Assembly (NCBI RefSeq): GCF_000332095.2
Contig: NZ_KI913949.1
Coordinates: forward strand, 1,477,286 to 1,541,285
Length of the DNA stretch: 64,000 nt
Reading direction: 5' to 3'
DNA from: Leptolyngbya sp. PCC 6406
GTDB lineage: Bacteria > Cyanobacteriota > Cyanobacteriia > Phormidesmidales > Phormidesmidaceae
The notes under the pieces were generated by a model. It saw only the letters and a program-made list of their open reading frames with translations, was not told where the DNA came from and did not search any database. Position numbers and translations under genes: made by a program. Below, piece by piece: positions 22,046-31,113 of the stretch. Each line of letters starts with the position of its first letter. Position 1 is the first letter of the stretch.

Positions 22046-22469
22046 AGGTGTAGATCCAGTAATCGCGGCGGAAACAAAAACAAATGGGATGGCCCTGGCC
22101 CAGATAGGGGCAAAGCCCGGATATATAAACCTTGACCAACTCCAGAAGCGGGGTTTTCCCGGTGGGGAAACTCCAGATTTCGAGCTGGACTTGGTATAGC
22201 TTTGGTCAATTTGCTGAGGACACTGGGGACATCGCTGATGCTTAGTGTCAAAGCACATTGCCTTTTAGTCTTGTCCTAACGGGACTGGCGACTGCTATGA
22301 AGGGCGATGCACTACAGGTGTTAGTTGAGTTGTACTGTGATTGTCTATCCCCGTCATAGTGGTCATGTGCCTCTCATTTTTTTGGCACATCTACAAACTC
22401 TACCTTCAGCCTCTGCTGAAGACCGGGAAAGGGAGAGGTATACTCAAGCCGTAACCGTCTGAAAGGCCC
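22046..22469. promoter_or_regulatory. Divergent intergenic region between sigG and the 22470 gene
   Basis: 424 bases between two oppositely transcribed genes, so it should hold both promoters. Part is open as an upstream extension of the sigG frame, but its sequence is not sigma-like. No operator or promoter is distinct enough to mark. Confidence 0.3.
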
Positions 22470-22940
22470 ATGCGATACCTGGCAAAGGTGGATAAAGCCT
22501 CTTTCCTCGGGGGGGCAACGTTACAGCTCCTAGCACAGCAAATAGAAGGCTATATGTGGGAACGCTTGGCGGAGCCCCAGAGGCTGGAGACCGATAGTCC
22601 CATTGGGTTTTCTGAGGCTACCCTAGTGCTGTTACGCCTCAATCCTGACGACATGACAGTCCAGGCTGTTGAAGACGCCCTGCCCTGGGTGTTGGAGTTG
22701 ATTGACACCTTCTTGGCGCGGGGCATCACGCCTGATTTTCTGGAAAAGGAGGTAGAGCGGGCAGAACAATGGCGGCAGTCCCTCACCTTAGAAAGTCAAG
22801 AGGTGGATCGGCGCTCCTTAGAAGCAGCAGCACGGCGCGATGAAATTCAGGAACTAGAGAAGAGTCTCAAGGTAGAGCGGGCGGACCTAGAGCGGCGTGA
22901 AGCCGAGCTTCAGGGTCCCCGTGAGGGGCAGGAGGATTAA
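22470..22940 (+). CDS. Cyanobacterial hypothetical protein with C-terminal coiled coil
   Basis: 156 residues, no named family recognised. The first 90 residues look globular (MRYLAKVDKASFLGGATLQL, then VQAVEDALPWVLELIDTFLA). Residues 90-150 are highly charged and heptad-like (EVERAEQWRQSLTLESQEVD, LEKSLKVERADLERREAELQ), consistent with a coiled coil. There is no membrane segment. It stands alone, followed by a spacer containing a MITE-like repeat. Confidence 0.65.
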   Translation: MRYLAKVDKASFLGGATLQLLAQQIEGYMWERLAEPQRLETDSPIGFSEATLVLLRLNPDDMTVQAVEDALPWVLELIDTFLARGITPDFLEKEVERAEQWRQSLTLESQEVDRRSLEAAARRDEIQELEKSLKVERADLERREAELQGPREGQED

Positions 22941-23010
22941 GGGCTGGTCCGAGCGAAGTGAAACGGAGAGAGGAATCTCGATCCCTCAGCGTAGTCCGAG
23001 ATCCTTAGCA

Positions 23011-23115
23011 AGGAGTCAGAATCCAGAATCCAGGAGTCAGAATTCAGTACTCTCCTAGATTCTGGCTCCTAACTCCTGAATTCCTCGGAGCCCATATTGT
23101 CTCGGCTTACGTTGA
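23011..23115. repeat. MITE-like element 2, truncated copy
   Basis: Inverted relative of the element at 28860-28994. They share GAATTCAGGAGT, TAGGAGCCAGAATC and GTAAGCCGAGACAATAT (read on the other strand), but the terminal repeat here is cut after GTTGAT. The internal 'ggagtcagaat' units can fold into an imperfect hairpin. Confidence 0.65.
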
Positions 23116-23123
23116 TGTCCTCT

Positions 23124-24650
23124 TCAAGAAGATTCGGGGCGGAGACGATTTTGTAATTGGGTGCTGAGGTCGCTGTTGCGGGAGGCAAGGCGGGCACGGC
23201 CAGCGGCAGCCCAGTCCTTTAGGGCTTCAATTTGCTCCTGGGCGGTGCGGGCTAGGGGAATCATCTGGCTGACCGCCTCTAGGATATCTTCGGTGGTGAA
23301 GTCCCGGTTTTGGCTGAAGCCCAAATGCATGGCTTCGATAATTGCCTGTTCAATCTCGGCTCCGGAGAAGTCGGGAGTTTCGTAGGCCAGACGGGGGAGG
23401 TCGTAACTCTGGAGGTTATGGGCTCGGAGCCGAGAGAGGTGAACATTGAAAATGGCGCAGCGTTCTTCTTGGCTGGGTAACCCAACAAAGAAAATTTCGT
23501 CGAACCGTCCGCGCCGTAGCATTTCTGGGGGTAGAGTCTGGATGTTATTGGCGGTGGCGACGACAAAAACGGGGGAGGTTTTTTCTGCTAGCCAGGTGAC
23601 AAAGGTGCCAAAGACTCGGTTACTGGTGCCGCCATCTCCCCGACCGTCAACAGCAGCAAAGGCTTTGTCGATCTCGTCGATCCAAAGGATGCAGGGGGCG
23701 AGAGCTTCACTAATTTGGATCATCTGACGGGTGCGGGATTCTGATTCCCCTACCAGCCCTGCAAACAGACGGCCCACGTCCAAGCGCAGGAGGGGCAGGT
23801 GCCAATGGTGGGCAATCGCCTTGGCCGTCAAGGATTTTCCCGTGCCCTGGATGCCCACCAGCAAGAGTCCGCGAGGATGGGGTAGACCGTACTGGCGGGC
23901 TTTATCGGAAAAGGCTTGACCTCGGCGTAGGAGCCAGTCTTTGAGGTTGTCTAGACCACCGATATCGGCAATGCTCTCTGTGGCGGGATAGAAGTCGAGA
24001 ATTTGGGTCTGGCGAATAGTTTGGCGTTTTTCCTCTAGGACGAGGTCGATGTCTTCGGGGCGAAACTTGCCGTGGGCGGCAATACCTCGGGCTAAGACCC
24101 GGCGGATGCGTTCAATGGAGAGTCCCTGGCAGGACCGGACCAGTGCTTCAGTATCGCGATCGCGCAGGCGGGTACCACAGGCGTCTAAAAGGCGGGTGAC
24201 TTCGGTGCGAATGGTTTCGGCGTCGGGGAGGTCGAAGGATACCACGGTCACGACTTCGCTGAGGTCGTCGGGGATGGTGACTTGGGGAGCTAAGATGACC
24301 AAGTTCTTGGGCTGGGACTTGAGACGACGGGCTAGGTTACGCAATTGACGTGCGATCGCAACATCATCCAGAAAGCGGTGGAAATCCCGCAGCACAAAAA
24401 CGGCAGCGACGGTGGCAGGGAGCTTCTCCACCTGCTCTAGGGCCTGGAGGGGATTGCGACGGGCCGCTCCGGCATCGTTGGGGTTGCCCTGATACCCATC
24501 GACAAAGTCCCATACATACAGGCTGCGGTTGCCCTCCTGACGAGCACAGTGGGCAATAGCCTGCTCTGCCCGCTCCTCCTCCTGGGTGGCCAGATAGATG
24601 ATCGGATAGCGGGCTCGTAGGAGCAGAGTTAGTTCATCAATAAAGCCCAT
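23124..24650 (-). CDS. ycf46: Ycf46 AAA+ ATPase
   Basis: AAA+ protein conserved in cyanobacteria and encoded in some algal plastids. Function is not settled; work in Synechocystis has linked it to photosynthetic carbon uptake. The N-terminal 250 residues form the family-specific domain (GFIDELTLLLRARYPIIYLA, VFVLRDFHRFLDD). The ATPase has Walker A GIQGTGKS, Walker B CILWIDEIDKAF, a sensor motif (VATANNI) and the arginine-bearing LRRGRFDEIFFVGLP. Length about 508 is typical. It starts 7 bases after the yceD stop and so probably ends the long rpmH-to-ycf46 run. Confidence 0.93.
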   Translation of the reverse strand: MGFIDELTLLLRARYPIIYLATQEEERAEQAIAHCARQEGNRSLYVWDFVDGYQGNPNDAGAARRNPLQALEQVEKLPATVAAVFVLRDFHRFLDDVAIARQLRNLARRLKSQPKNLVILAPQVTIPDDLSEVVTVVSFDLPDAETIRTEVTRLLDACGTRLRDRDTEALVRSCQGLSIERIRRVLARGIAAHGKFRPEDIDLVLEEKRQTIRQTQILDFYPATESIADIGGLDNLKDWLLRRGQAFSDKARQYGLPHPRGLLLVGIQGTGKSLTAKAIAHHWHLPLLRLDVGRLFAGLVGESESRTRQMIQISEALAPCILWIDEIDKAFAAVDGRGDGGTSNRVFGTFVTWLAEKTSPVFVVATANNIQTLPPEMLRRGRFDEIFFVGLPSQEERCAIFNVHLSRLRAHNLQSYDLPRLAYETPDFSGAEIEQAIIEAMHLGFSQNRDFTTEDILEAVSQMIPLARTAQEQIEALKDWAAAGRARLASRNSDLSTQLQNRLRPESS

Positions 24651-24657
24651 AGCGATT

Positions 24658-25173
24658 CTAAAGCTCTGGCAGTTGCCCTTTTAAGGCAGCAAGGGCGGCC
24701 CAACGGTGATCGTGCTCCTCCATTGTCGGTGCAGGATTGTCATCTTTTAAGGGAATGCCCTGACACAGGTCATCACAGATTTTCCGCTGGGGTAGCGCCA
24801 AGCACAGTTGCTCATAGAGCCAGGTTTCAGGGTCGAAATGCCCTCGGGGAGCCAGGGTTTCCACCAAGTCTTCCGTACTGACCTCCCGTTCTAGGGGCAA
24901 GGCTTCGCCCTCTGGCAGAGGTTCCTCTAACCAGATCAACTCAGAGGTGTCTAGAGAGAGACGATGGTTGTACTGTTGGAGACAGCGATCGCAGGTGAGG
25001 GTAACAATGGTTTCCGCCCGCCCCCTGACCTCCAAATAGGTGGTACAGTGCCTTACTCTCACCTCTCCCCGCACCGGCATTAGGGTATCCAAATCAGGAA
25101 ACCGGGTTTCTAAGGCAAGGCTACGTTGCCGTTCTGGCGCGCTTAGCAGATGGGGAATGTAGATCGAATTCAT
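24658..25173 (-). CDS. yceD: YceD/DUF177 protein
   Basis: DUF177 (YceD) protein; the family is linked to 23S rRNA maturation or accumulation in bacteria and plastids. The two cysteine pairs that may bind metal are visible, LTCDRCLQQY and the later KICDDLCQGIPL. The N-terminal MNSIYIPHLLSAPERQ is typical. Of two consecutive Met codons I take the second (25173). It lies between jag and ycf46 on the same strand. In most bacteria yceD precedes rpmF, which is not seen here. Confidence 0.88.
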   Translation of the reverse strand: MNSIYIPHLLSAPERQRSLALETRFPDLDTLMPVRGEVRVRHCTTYLEVRGRAETIVTLTCDRCLQQYNHRLSLDTSELIWLEEPLPEGEALPLEREVSTEDLVETLAPRGHFDPETWLYEQLCLALPQRKICDDLCQGIPLKDDNPAPTMEEHDHRWAALAALKGQLPEL

Positions 25174-25241
25174 CACGGGTCTTCCGAAGATCCACAGACG
25201 GGGCCTGAGAGCAGCCCCAATTTATCGCTAGAAATGTATGG

Positions 25242-25730
25242 CTAAGGTACAGGCCGCACGACTAAGCGCCGGTCCGGCTCCTTCCCTCGACTGAAGGTTT
25301 CCAGTCCTTCATAGCCCTTCAGAATATGGTGCATCTGCCGCCGTTCTGCTGAAGACAACGGTTCCACTTCATATTCCTCACCCGTAGCGCGAACCGTTTC
25401 CGCCGCTGCCGCTGCCAGAGCTTTGAGGGCTTCCTGTCGTCGGGCGCGATATCCCGCTAGCTCGATGGTATAAGCCTGCTGCTGCTCCGGCGATCGCCCC
25501 AGATTGAGAATGGTATTGGCCAGATACTGCATTGCATCCAGCACTTCACCCCGATCCCCCTGGAGTTGAGCCACCTGTTCTGGGGAAAATGCCCCCTCAT
25601 CTAGAGTGAGCCAACAGCTTGACCCCGCCTCATCCTCTACCCAAGCCGCTGTAATCGATGTAGAAAGGCCCTGGAGTGCCACTAGGCGCTCCAACCAGTC
25701 AACACCGATTTGCTTCGCCTGCTCACCCAT
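25242..25730 (-). CDS. jag: KhpB/Jag-type RNA-binding protein
   Basis: RNA-binding protein with a KH domain and an R3H domain, as in KhpB (Jag/EloR), which acts on small RNAs and cell-wall growth in other bacteria. The KH-like half contains DRGEVLDAMQYLANTILNL. The R3H half contains YRARRQEALKALAAAAAETV and PLSSAERRQMHHILKGYEGL, with the R-x3-H signature as RRQMH. There is no N-terminal Jag_N domain, so at 162 residues it is the short cyanobacterial form. It follows yidC by two bases, a classic pairing. Confidence 0.9.
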   Translation of the reverse strand: MGEQAKQIGVDWLERLVALQGLSTSITAAWVEDEAGSSCWLTLDEGAFSPEQVAQLQGDRGEVLDAMQYLANTILNLGRSPEQQQAYTIELAGYRARRQEALKALAAAAAETVRATGEEYEVEPLSSAERRQMHHILKGYEGLETFSRGKEPDRRLVVRPVP

Positions 25731-25732
25731 GG

Positions 25733-26884
25733 CTAGGATGCCTTCTTCTTGGAACGTCCTGGTTCAAAGGGTAGAGTCTGACGTCCACCCTCTTCTTTAG
25801 ACTTACCACTTTCCTGAGCATCCACAATTTTTTGGAGGTTTTCCGGCAGGGGTTCCCGCGACAGAATAAAAGTTTGGAGGGTCTGGAACATGTTGGCAAT
25901 CAGCATGTACATCAGCACCCCGGCAGGGAGGGGGAAGAAAAGAAACATGCCGGAGAAAATGATGGGGGTGAACTTGTTAATGGCGTTCTGCTGAGGATTG
26001 TCGCTCTGCTGGCCTTGGCCCGAGAGCAGTTGGTTCACATAGAGACTAACCCCGAAGAACAGCACCATAATCAAGATGTCCCAGTGGATGGTGCCATCAT
26101 CTCCAGTTACTCCCACTCGTCCAAGGGCTTTGATAAAAAGGAAGCCCTTGTTGGAGGCCAATCCCGATACCTTGGCCTGGACCGTGACATCTCCCGGCGC
26201 GATCGCGGTGATGTGGCCCTCGGGGCTAACAGCGACTAGTTCTTGACCCTTGGTGACCTGCCATTGCAGATCTAGGGGATGACTGGAATCGTACTCTTCC
26301 GTTAGGGTGCCTAAGCTTTTGCCTTCAGAGGTCTGGAGGGTTACATCGGTTTGGTCACCCACCGCCAGTCGGTTACCACTGGGCACCACCGCTGATACAG
26401 GAAAGTGAATACCATCAGTGATGTAGAGACTCTTGGGACCACTGGTCAAAGGTTGGATTTGAACCTGCTCGATCTGCTCCTGGGGCACAATTTGCAGATT
26501 CACAGGGTACGTAATGTCAGCGAAGGGTGATCCCCGCAGGGTCGCAAACAGGGCAAACAGTACTGGCATCTGCAACAGCACTGGGAAACAGCCTGCAAGG
26601 GGGTTGCCAAAGTCCTTATAGACCTTGCTCATTTCCTCTTGGAGCTTGGTTGGATCATCCTTATAGCGATCCTGGACCTCCTTCACCCGCTTCTGCATCA
26701 CGGGCTGGGCGACCTTCATCCGGCGCATATTGCGGATAGATCCCGCGTTCAGCGGATAGAGCGCAAATCGGATCACCAAGGTCAGCGCCACGATCGCGAG
26801 TCCGTAGCTCGGCACAACCCCGTAGAAAAAATCCAGGATTGGCAGCATGATGTTGTTCGACAGGAATCCGATCCCAAAATCCAT
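25733..26884 (-). CDS. yidC: Membrane protein insertase YidC/Oxa1/Alb3
   Basis: Inserts and folds membrane proteins, including thylakoid ones. Core segments are [20 protein letters not shown], the cytoplasmic [20 protein letters not shown] loop, [40 protein letters not shown] and [20 protein letters not shown]. Between the second and third segments there is a roughly 130-residue insertion whose end ([20 protein letters not shown]) looks like a bacterial Ig-like (Big-2) fold. This lies in the rpmH-rnpA-PH-yidC-jag cluster. Length 383 is normal for cyanobacteria. Confidence 0.95.
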   Translation of the reverse strand: MDFGIGFLSNNIMLPILDFFYGVVPSYGLAIVALTLVIRFALYPLNAGSIRNMRRMKVAQPVMQKRVKEVQDRYKDDPTKLQEEMSKVYKDFGNPLAGCFPVLLQMPVLFALFATLRGSPFADITYPVNLQIVPQEQIEQVQIQPLTSGPKSLYITDGIHFPVSAVVPSGNRLAVGDQTDVTLQTSEGKSLGTLTEEYDSSHPLDLQWQVTKGQELVAVSPEGHITAIAPGDVTVQAKVSGLASNKGFLFIKALGRVGVTGDDGTIHWDILIMVLFFGVSLYVNQLLSGQGQQSDNPQQNAINKFTPIIFSGMFLFFPLPAGVLMYMLIANMFQTLQTFILSREPLPENLQKIVDAQESGKSKEEGGRQTLPFEPGRSKKKAS

Positions 26885-27041
26885 GCGTGCTCTACCTCAA
26901 CCTGCCTGGTGTTTATACAACTTTAAGTCTGACCCTACTCTATCGAAAAGCGTCACATCCTGGGGAAGCTGTAGTGAGTGACCCCCAAAAACTTTTGGTT
27001 CACTCCCAGAAATATTTCTAAGATGGGTGGAACCTTAAAGC

Positions 27042-27174
27042 CTAGGGCGTGTGGACAATTAACGAGAAAACCCTTGCGAGGTAGGTCTGATCACGCCCCG
27101 CCCTACGGAATCAAGCTAGGGGCTGGAACCGCCCCATAAGCAGGAATCCGACTGTGATTGTCCACAGCCCCTAG
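27042..27174. mobile_element. MITE-like element 1, copy 1
   Basis: 133 bases with terminal inverted repeats CTAGGGCGTGTGGACAAT (left) and ATTGTCCACAGCCCCTAG (right), beginning and ending in CTAG. Copies at 49130-49260 and 53003-53134 share the interior, including TTCCTGCTTATGGGGCGGTT and 'accccgcaagggtttt' (read on the opposite strand). No transposase is encoded. The right end lies on the last codon region of the PH gene and supplies its TAG stop. Confidence 0.8.
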
Positions 27175-27563
27175 CTGCCAATTGCCCCGCTGGCGGCTTG
27201 GGCTTTAGGTGAAATCTTGTCGTTGATGTAGTCAGAGAGATCTCTGAACTTGGGTATGGCTCGCAGTTCGAGGCGACTCCCATCCTTGAGGGTGACCACC
27301 ATATCACCCCAAAAGCCAAAGCCCCGAGGCACTGTGACCACCTTAGCCACCTCTGAGTAGATGATGTCGGAGCGGGTCTGACCCATCCATCCACCGCTCA
27401 CCGAAATGCGCCGATTGGTGATGCGATAGCGCAACCAAAATGCCCGCACAATGGCTCCCACCGTCAAGGGTAGGCAAATCACTGTGAAGCCCAGTAACAC
27501 ATTGAGAATCAAATCCCCGATGTGGGGGCCACCCTCATAGTAAACGTCCTCTCGAATCCCCAT
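27171..27563 (-). CDS. PH-domain membrane protein in the rnpA-yidC gap
   Basis: 130 residues. Two adjacent hydrophobic segments (LILNVLLGFTVICLPLTVGA) precede a bacterial PH (YdbS/DUF304-like) domain: RYRITNRRISVSGGWMGQTR, then IIYSEVAKVVTVPRGFGFWG and DMVVTLKDGSRLELRAIP. A PH protein between rnpA and yidC is the usual cyanobacterial order. The frame overlaps rnpA by 29 bases. Its TAG stop lies within the terminal repeat of MITE-like element 1, so insertion may have set or trimmed the C-terminus (ending AASGAIGS). Confidence 0.85.
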   Translation of the reverse strand: MGIREDVYYEGGPHIGDLILNVLLGFTVICLPLTVGAIVRAFWLRYRITNRRISVSGGWMGQTRSDIIYSEVAKVVTVPRGFGFWGDMVVTLKDGSRLELRAIPKFRDLSDYINDKISPKAQAASGAIGS

Positions 27564-27915
27564 CGATCACCTCAAGATCTGCCAACAATTGACTCAATTC
27601 TCGCAGAAATTGACGGTAGGTGCATTCCACCGCTGGAGGACGCACCACTACCACTACCCAGTAGCTGTTCTGGATCGCAGGCAAAAGCTGCTGAAGAGCG
27701 GCGCTAATCTGACGCTTAAGACGATTGCGAACTACAGCTCGCTTACTCACCTTTTTGCTCACTGTGATGCCAAAGCGGGAGGAGTGGGGCTCTGGGGAGT
27801 TGCGGATAGGCAAAACTCCCACGCTGAGGTGATCAGAGCGACGACGACGCCCCTGTCGATGCACAGCGGAGAAGGCATCAGAACGATGGAGGCGGAGAGA
27901 CTTAGGCAGGGCCAA
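27535..27915 (-). CDS. rnpA: Ribonuclease P protein component
   Basis: Protein cofactor of the RNase P ribozyme that trims tRNA 5' ends. The N-terminal LRLHRSDAFSAVHRQGRRRR and the signature VSKKVSKRAVVRNRLKRQIS (the RNR motif on the RNA-binding face) identify it. Length 126 is normal. It follows rpmH by 66 bases, the near-universal order, and its end overlaps the PH gene. Confidence 0.95.
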   Translation of the reverse strand: MALPKSLRLHRSDAFSAVHRQGRRRRSDHLSVGVLPIRNSPEPHSSRFGITVSKKVSKRAVVRNRLKRQISAALQQLLPAIQNSYWVVVVVRPPAVECTYRQFLRELSQLLADLEVIDGDSRGRLL

Positions 27916-27981
27916 GGTGCTGGGTAGAACCGATATGGGGGCAATCTGTCAGGGTCTAGAGCCTCAAGAAAAGTAGAGAAT

Positions 27982-28119
27982 CTAGACCGCCAGTCGAGCC
28001 CGCCCTCTACGTCGCCGGGTGGCAATCACCCGCCGTCCGGTTGGCGTTCTCATCCGGGCACGGAAGCCAGAAGTCCGCTTGCGCTTGCGAACCGTTCCTC
28101 CCAAAGTGCGCTTAGTCAT
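27982..28119 (-). CDS. rpmH: 50S ribosomal protein L34
   Basis: 45-residue basic ribosomal protein: [20 protein letters not shown] at the start and [13 protein letters not shown] at the end are the L34 pattern. It begins at ATG 28119; longer in-frame starts add 17 residues that do not belong to the family. It heads the conserved rpmH-rnpA-PH-yidC-jag-yceD run. Confidence 0.97.
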   Translation of the reverse strand: MTKRTLGGTVRKRKRTSGFRARMRTPTGRRVIATRRRRGRARLAV

Positions 28120-28262
28120 AGCTGTTTTTCTCCAGATGGGTGCAGGTGTTTTGGCTAACCAAAGACACAATCCGTAATTGTATCATCATCAGCTCCTTGT
28201 CTAGGGTTACTGATGTGTTGGCATTGATATTGATATAGACCTATCGGGCTTCGGTGAGGAGA

Positions 28263-28832
28263 TCAACCGCCAGCAAATTCGTGTTTGAGCTGGCGATTGA
28301 TCTCCTCTAGGTCAAACGCTTCTGGATCGAAGCTACCCCCCACCCATTCCAGCATGGAGTCATGGTCATCCTGGCTGGGATCTTGGATGGTTGTCAGAAA
28401 TTCGGCATAGCCCCAAATCCCACCGCAGTCCTCTGGAGGGCAGGCTCGCTTGCCCTTGACGCAGAGGGGATATGACACTTCAGGGTCAGGGGGTAGGATT
28501 TTTTCCACCAGAATCTGGTGATCCCAGCCATCTCCCATGTCATATATGTAGGAAAACTTGAATTTCTCCCCTGAAATCACCTTGTCCAGCCGGATGCGGC
28601 CTTCATCTTTAATGCCAAACTCATCATATTCTGGCATTGGCTGGCCATAGGTTTGACCCTGAATCTCAAATTCATGGAGGTGACAGTTGTACCAGCCCAT
28701 GCTGGTCTGAATCACCTGATGGAGTTGAGCCAGGGTTATGGTGCTGGGCACCTGGATTCGTCGCCAGATCGGCGGACGGCTGCCTCTCAGGGCGACTTTG
28801 AGCTGGTAGATGGGCTGTTTGCGAGCAGGCAT
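28263..28832 (-). CDS. PRiA4b ORF-3 family protein
   Basis: A 189-residue member of the plasmid pRiA4b ORF-3-like family, whose function is unknown. The N-terminal YQLKVALRGSRPPIWRRIQV, the HQVIQTSMGWYNCHLHEFEI segment and FKFSYIYDMGDGWDHQILVE are family hallmarks. A cysteine group (YPLCVKGKRACPPEDCGGIW) may bind metal. The family is common on plasmids and near mobile DNA; here a MITE-like element lies 28 bases upstream of the start. Not an enzyme I can assign a reaction to. Confidence 0.88.
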   Translation of the reverse strand: MPARKQPIYQLKVALRGSRPPIWRRIQVPSTITLAQLHQVIQTSMGWYNCHLHEFEIQGQTYGQPMPEYDEFGIKDEGRIRLDKVISGEKFKFSYIYDMGDGWDHQILVEKILPPDPEVSYPLCVKGKRACPPEDCGGIWGYAEFLTTIQDPSQDDHDSMLEWVGGSFDPEAFDLEEINRQLKHEFAGG

Positions 28833-28859
28833 TAGAACAATAGGGGAAAAAGACTATTT

Positions 28860-28994
28860 TTGGGTATCAACGTAAGCCGAGACAATATTGGTTCCGAAGA
28901 ATTCAGGAGTCAGAATCCACTACTCTCCTGGATTCTGGCTCCTAACGCCTAACTCCTCCCCAAGAGATTTGTCCCGCTTTGAGTTGATACCCAA
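28860..28994. mobile_element. MITE-like element 2, intact copy
   Basis: 135 bases bounded by perfect 12-base inverted repeats, TTGGGTATCAAC at 28860-28871 and GTTGATACCCAA at 28983-28994, with no coding capacity. Its interior matches the truncated inverted copy at 23011-23115. Confidence 0.7.
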
Positions 28995-29064
28995 GAATCC
29001 TCATTCCTTTGCGAGAAACGGCCTAATCAGGCTTTACCCCATACCCCGACTGACCCAATTGGGT

Positions 29065-29646
29065 CTACTGAGCAGCCACGTCTAGGGGCCAAACGCCGAC
29101 AAAGCGCCGGAAGCTGTCTCCCTGGAACATGGCGTCTAGATTAAAGTTGTGCACGCCAAAGTTGTTGGGGTTGCGGACGCTGGAGATCACCACCATAAAG
29201 TTGCGATTTCCAGGGATGGGATTTTCAGGATAGATCTCGATCATGTTGCGATCGCTATCGACCACGACTTCGCTGATGGGAATCGTGGCACCCCCTCGGC
29301 CTGTCCCTTCCCGCAGTTCAATGGTGGCGTTGTTAAAATGTCCCCGCTCCTCTTCAAAGGCTTCAGGGTAGCTAATTTGTAGCTCAATGATGTCGCGGGT
29401 AAAGGTGCGTCCCCCCACATACAGGTAGTAGCGGGCGCGGGTATTGCGACGGCTGTTGTTGTCTAGGCAGTAGCCCAGACGATATTCACTCTCAACCCCC
29501 CCAAAGAGGGTGAGGCCCTGACAGGTTTGGGTGAGCTGGGCTAGAGCCGGGGTAGCCTGGATGGCGGTTTGTCCGCCCACGACGCCGAATCCGGCGACAG
29601 CGATGGCGCTTAAGGTCAAATTACGAAGCCAGCTTTTAGAACCCAT
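29065..29646 (-). CDS. Exported DUF2808 protein
   Basis: About 193 residues, DUF2808, a cyanobacterial secreted family of unknown function. A signal peptide is clear (basic start, then LTLSAIAVAGFGVVGGQTAI and an AxA site near TPALAQ). The mature part has YYLYVGGRTFTRDIIELQIS and RNFMVVISSVRNPNNFGVHN, the conserved parts of the family. The ATG at 29646 is preferred because GGAGG lies 7 bases upstream, inside the alternative TTG-started frame. It is probably periplasmic or outer-membrane associated. Confidence 0.85.
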   Translation of the reverse strand: MGSKSWLRNLTLSAIAVAGFGVVGGQTAIQATPALAQLTQTCQGLTLFGGVESEYRLGYCLDNNSRRNTRARYYLYVGGRTFTRDIIELQISYPEAFEEERGHFNNATIELREGTGRGGATIPISEVVVDSDRNMIEIYPENPIPGNRNFMVVISSVRNPNNFGVHNFNLDAMFQGDSFRRFVGVWPLDVAAQ

Positions 29647-29839
29647 GTGTTGAACCTCCAATTGGATTTGCGTTCCCAGAACGTTTCTTCTCTGCTGTCC
29701 CCATGACGCGGGCGTAGGCTATCAAGTGCCCTTGCTGACAGGAGACTGGGCTAGGGGCAGCGTCAACGCTGGCTGCTTAACCGATGCCTTTGGTTCTGCG
29801 ATGGAATTTTAACATTGTTCATGGTGACCGTTGGGCGGG

Positions 29840-31057
29840 TCAGGGTGACTCTTGGGGGGCATTGGCCAGGGGGCGACCCCGCCAAGTCCAACCCCAGCCA
29901 GTTTCTACTTTGATGATGGAGACGAGGGGAATGGCGGTCATCAGTAAGCCCCCCAGCCAGCCCAGCCAAAGGTATCGGGGGGGGACGCCCAGTTGTTGCG
30001 CTAGGGAAAGGCGCAACCGCAGGTGCAGGGCCAGGATGCTGATGCCGACTAGGGCAATCGCGGCTGTTGTGGGAGCGGGGTTTGCGATCGCAACCAGTCC
30101 TGCCCCTAGGGCCAAACTCCAGGGCAGGACAAAGATTAGCTTTACTGCTAGGGCAGCGAAGAGGGTTGTTCCGACCTGACGATTGGCTCCTAGGTGAAAG
30201 TTTTTGGTCCAGCCCTCCCAGAGCCCAGCAAAATTTTCGTACATGCGGACCTTAATGGGAGCCCCTGCCAGCACGTAGCGCAGTTTGAGCCCTGCTGCCT
30301 TGATGCGTCGAGCTAGGGTGACATCCTCTAGGGCGGTGGCGGCGACGGCCCGATGGCCGCCAATTTGGTTGTAGGCGCTGGGGCGAAATAGCATAAAAGG
30401 CCCAGCGGCAAAGGCTTTGTCCGGCTGGGCAGGATCATTGACTGGGGTGAAGTCAAAGCCTACCGCAATCAGGGCAATCACGAGGGGTTGTACCAGCCAT
30501 TCCGCTAGGCAGCCGCAGAGGATGGTGGGGGCGCAACTGAGGAGGTCTGCTTGGGTGCGTTCCGCCTCCATCACCGCAATCGCGATCGCATCTGGTTCTA
30601 ACCGTACATCGGCATCGATGAATAGCCAATAGTCCCCCGTGGCCCGCTCCACGCCATTGGTGCAGGCCCAGTTTTTCCCCTGCCATGCCACATCGGTGGG
30701 GCGCGGTGGCACCGTGAAGGCGGTGATGCGGGTATCGCAGGCGGCGAAGTGCTGCGCGATCGCGGCGGTCTCATCGGTGGACTCATCATCCGCGACAATG
30801 ACCTGGAGATGGCTGGGGTCTGGTAGGTGGCTGGCTAGCACCGCCTCTAGGCAGGGCCTCAGGTTCACCGCTTCGTTGTAGGCGGGGATGACCACCGTGA
30901 CTCTGGGGAGTTGTGGAGGCAGGTCTTTTAGGGGCAGCAAGACGGGGGCTGATTTGAGCGAGCGATTCAACCGAGATTGAAAAATCAAATTCGCCGCGAT
31001 CGCAACTACCGCTAATAGCCCCCAGGTTCCAAACCCCCATGCCACGATGATTTGCAT
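29840..31057 (-). CDS. Membrane-bound family 2 glycosyltransferase (CruC/HpnB-like)
   Basis: 405 residues: an N-terminal membrane anchor, a GT2 domain, and two to three C-terminal membrane helices. GT motifs are VTVVIPAYNEAVNLRPCLEA, VIVADDESTDET, the DxD-type FIDADVRLEP and the late ALEDVTLARRIKAAG segment. The layout resembles enzymes that glycosylate carotenoids or hopanoids (CruC, HpnB). That substrate is an inference; no carotenoid or hopanoid genes adjoin it. It is divergent from mtnA, with 56 bases between their starts. Confidence 0.8.
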   Translation of the reverse strand: MQIIVAWGFGTWGLLAVVAIAANLIFQSRLNRSLKSAPVLLPLKDLPPQLPRVTVVIPAYNEAVNLRPCLEAVLASHLPDPSHLQVIVADDESTDETAAIAQHFAACDTRITAFTVPPRPTDVAWQGKNWACTNGVERATGDYWLFIDADVRLEPDAIAIAVMEAERTQADLLSCAPTILCGCLAEWLVQPLVIALIAVGFDFTPVNDPAQPDKAFAAGPFMLFRPSAYNQIGGHRAVAATALEDVTLARRIKAAGLKLRYVLAGAPIKVRMYENFAGLWEGWTKNFHLGANRQVGTTLFAALAVKLIFVLPWSLALGAGLVAIANPAPTTAAIALVGISILALHLRLRLSLAQQLGVPPRYLWLGWLGGLLMTAIPLVSIIKVETGWGWTWRGRPLANAPQESP

Positions 31058-31113
31058 TCCTAGAGTCCGCTAACATCACTACGGGGAATCATAAACGTTT
31101 GGAGGCAATCGCC

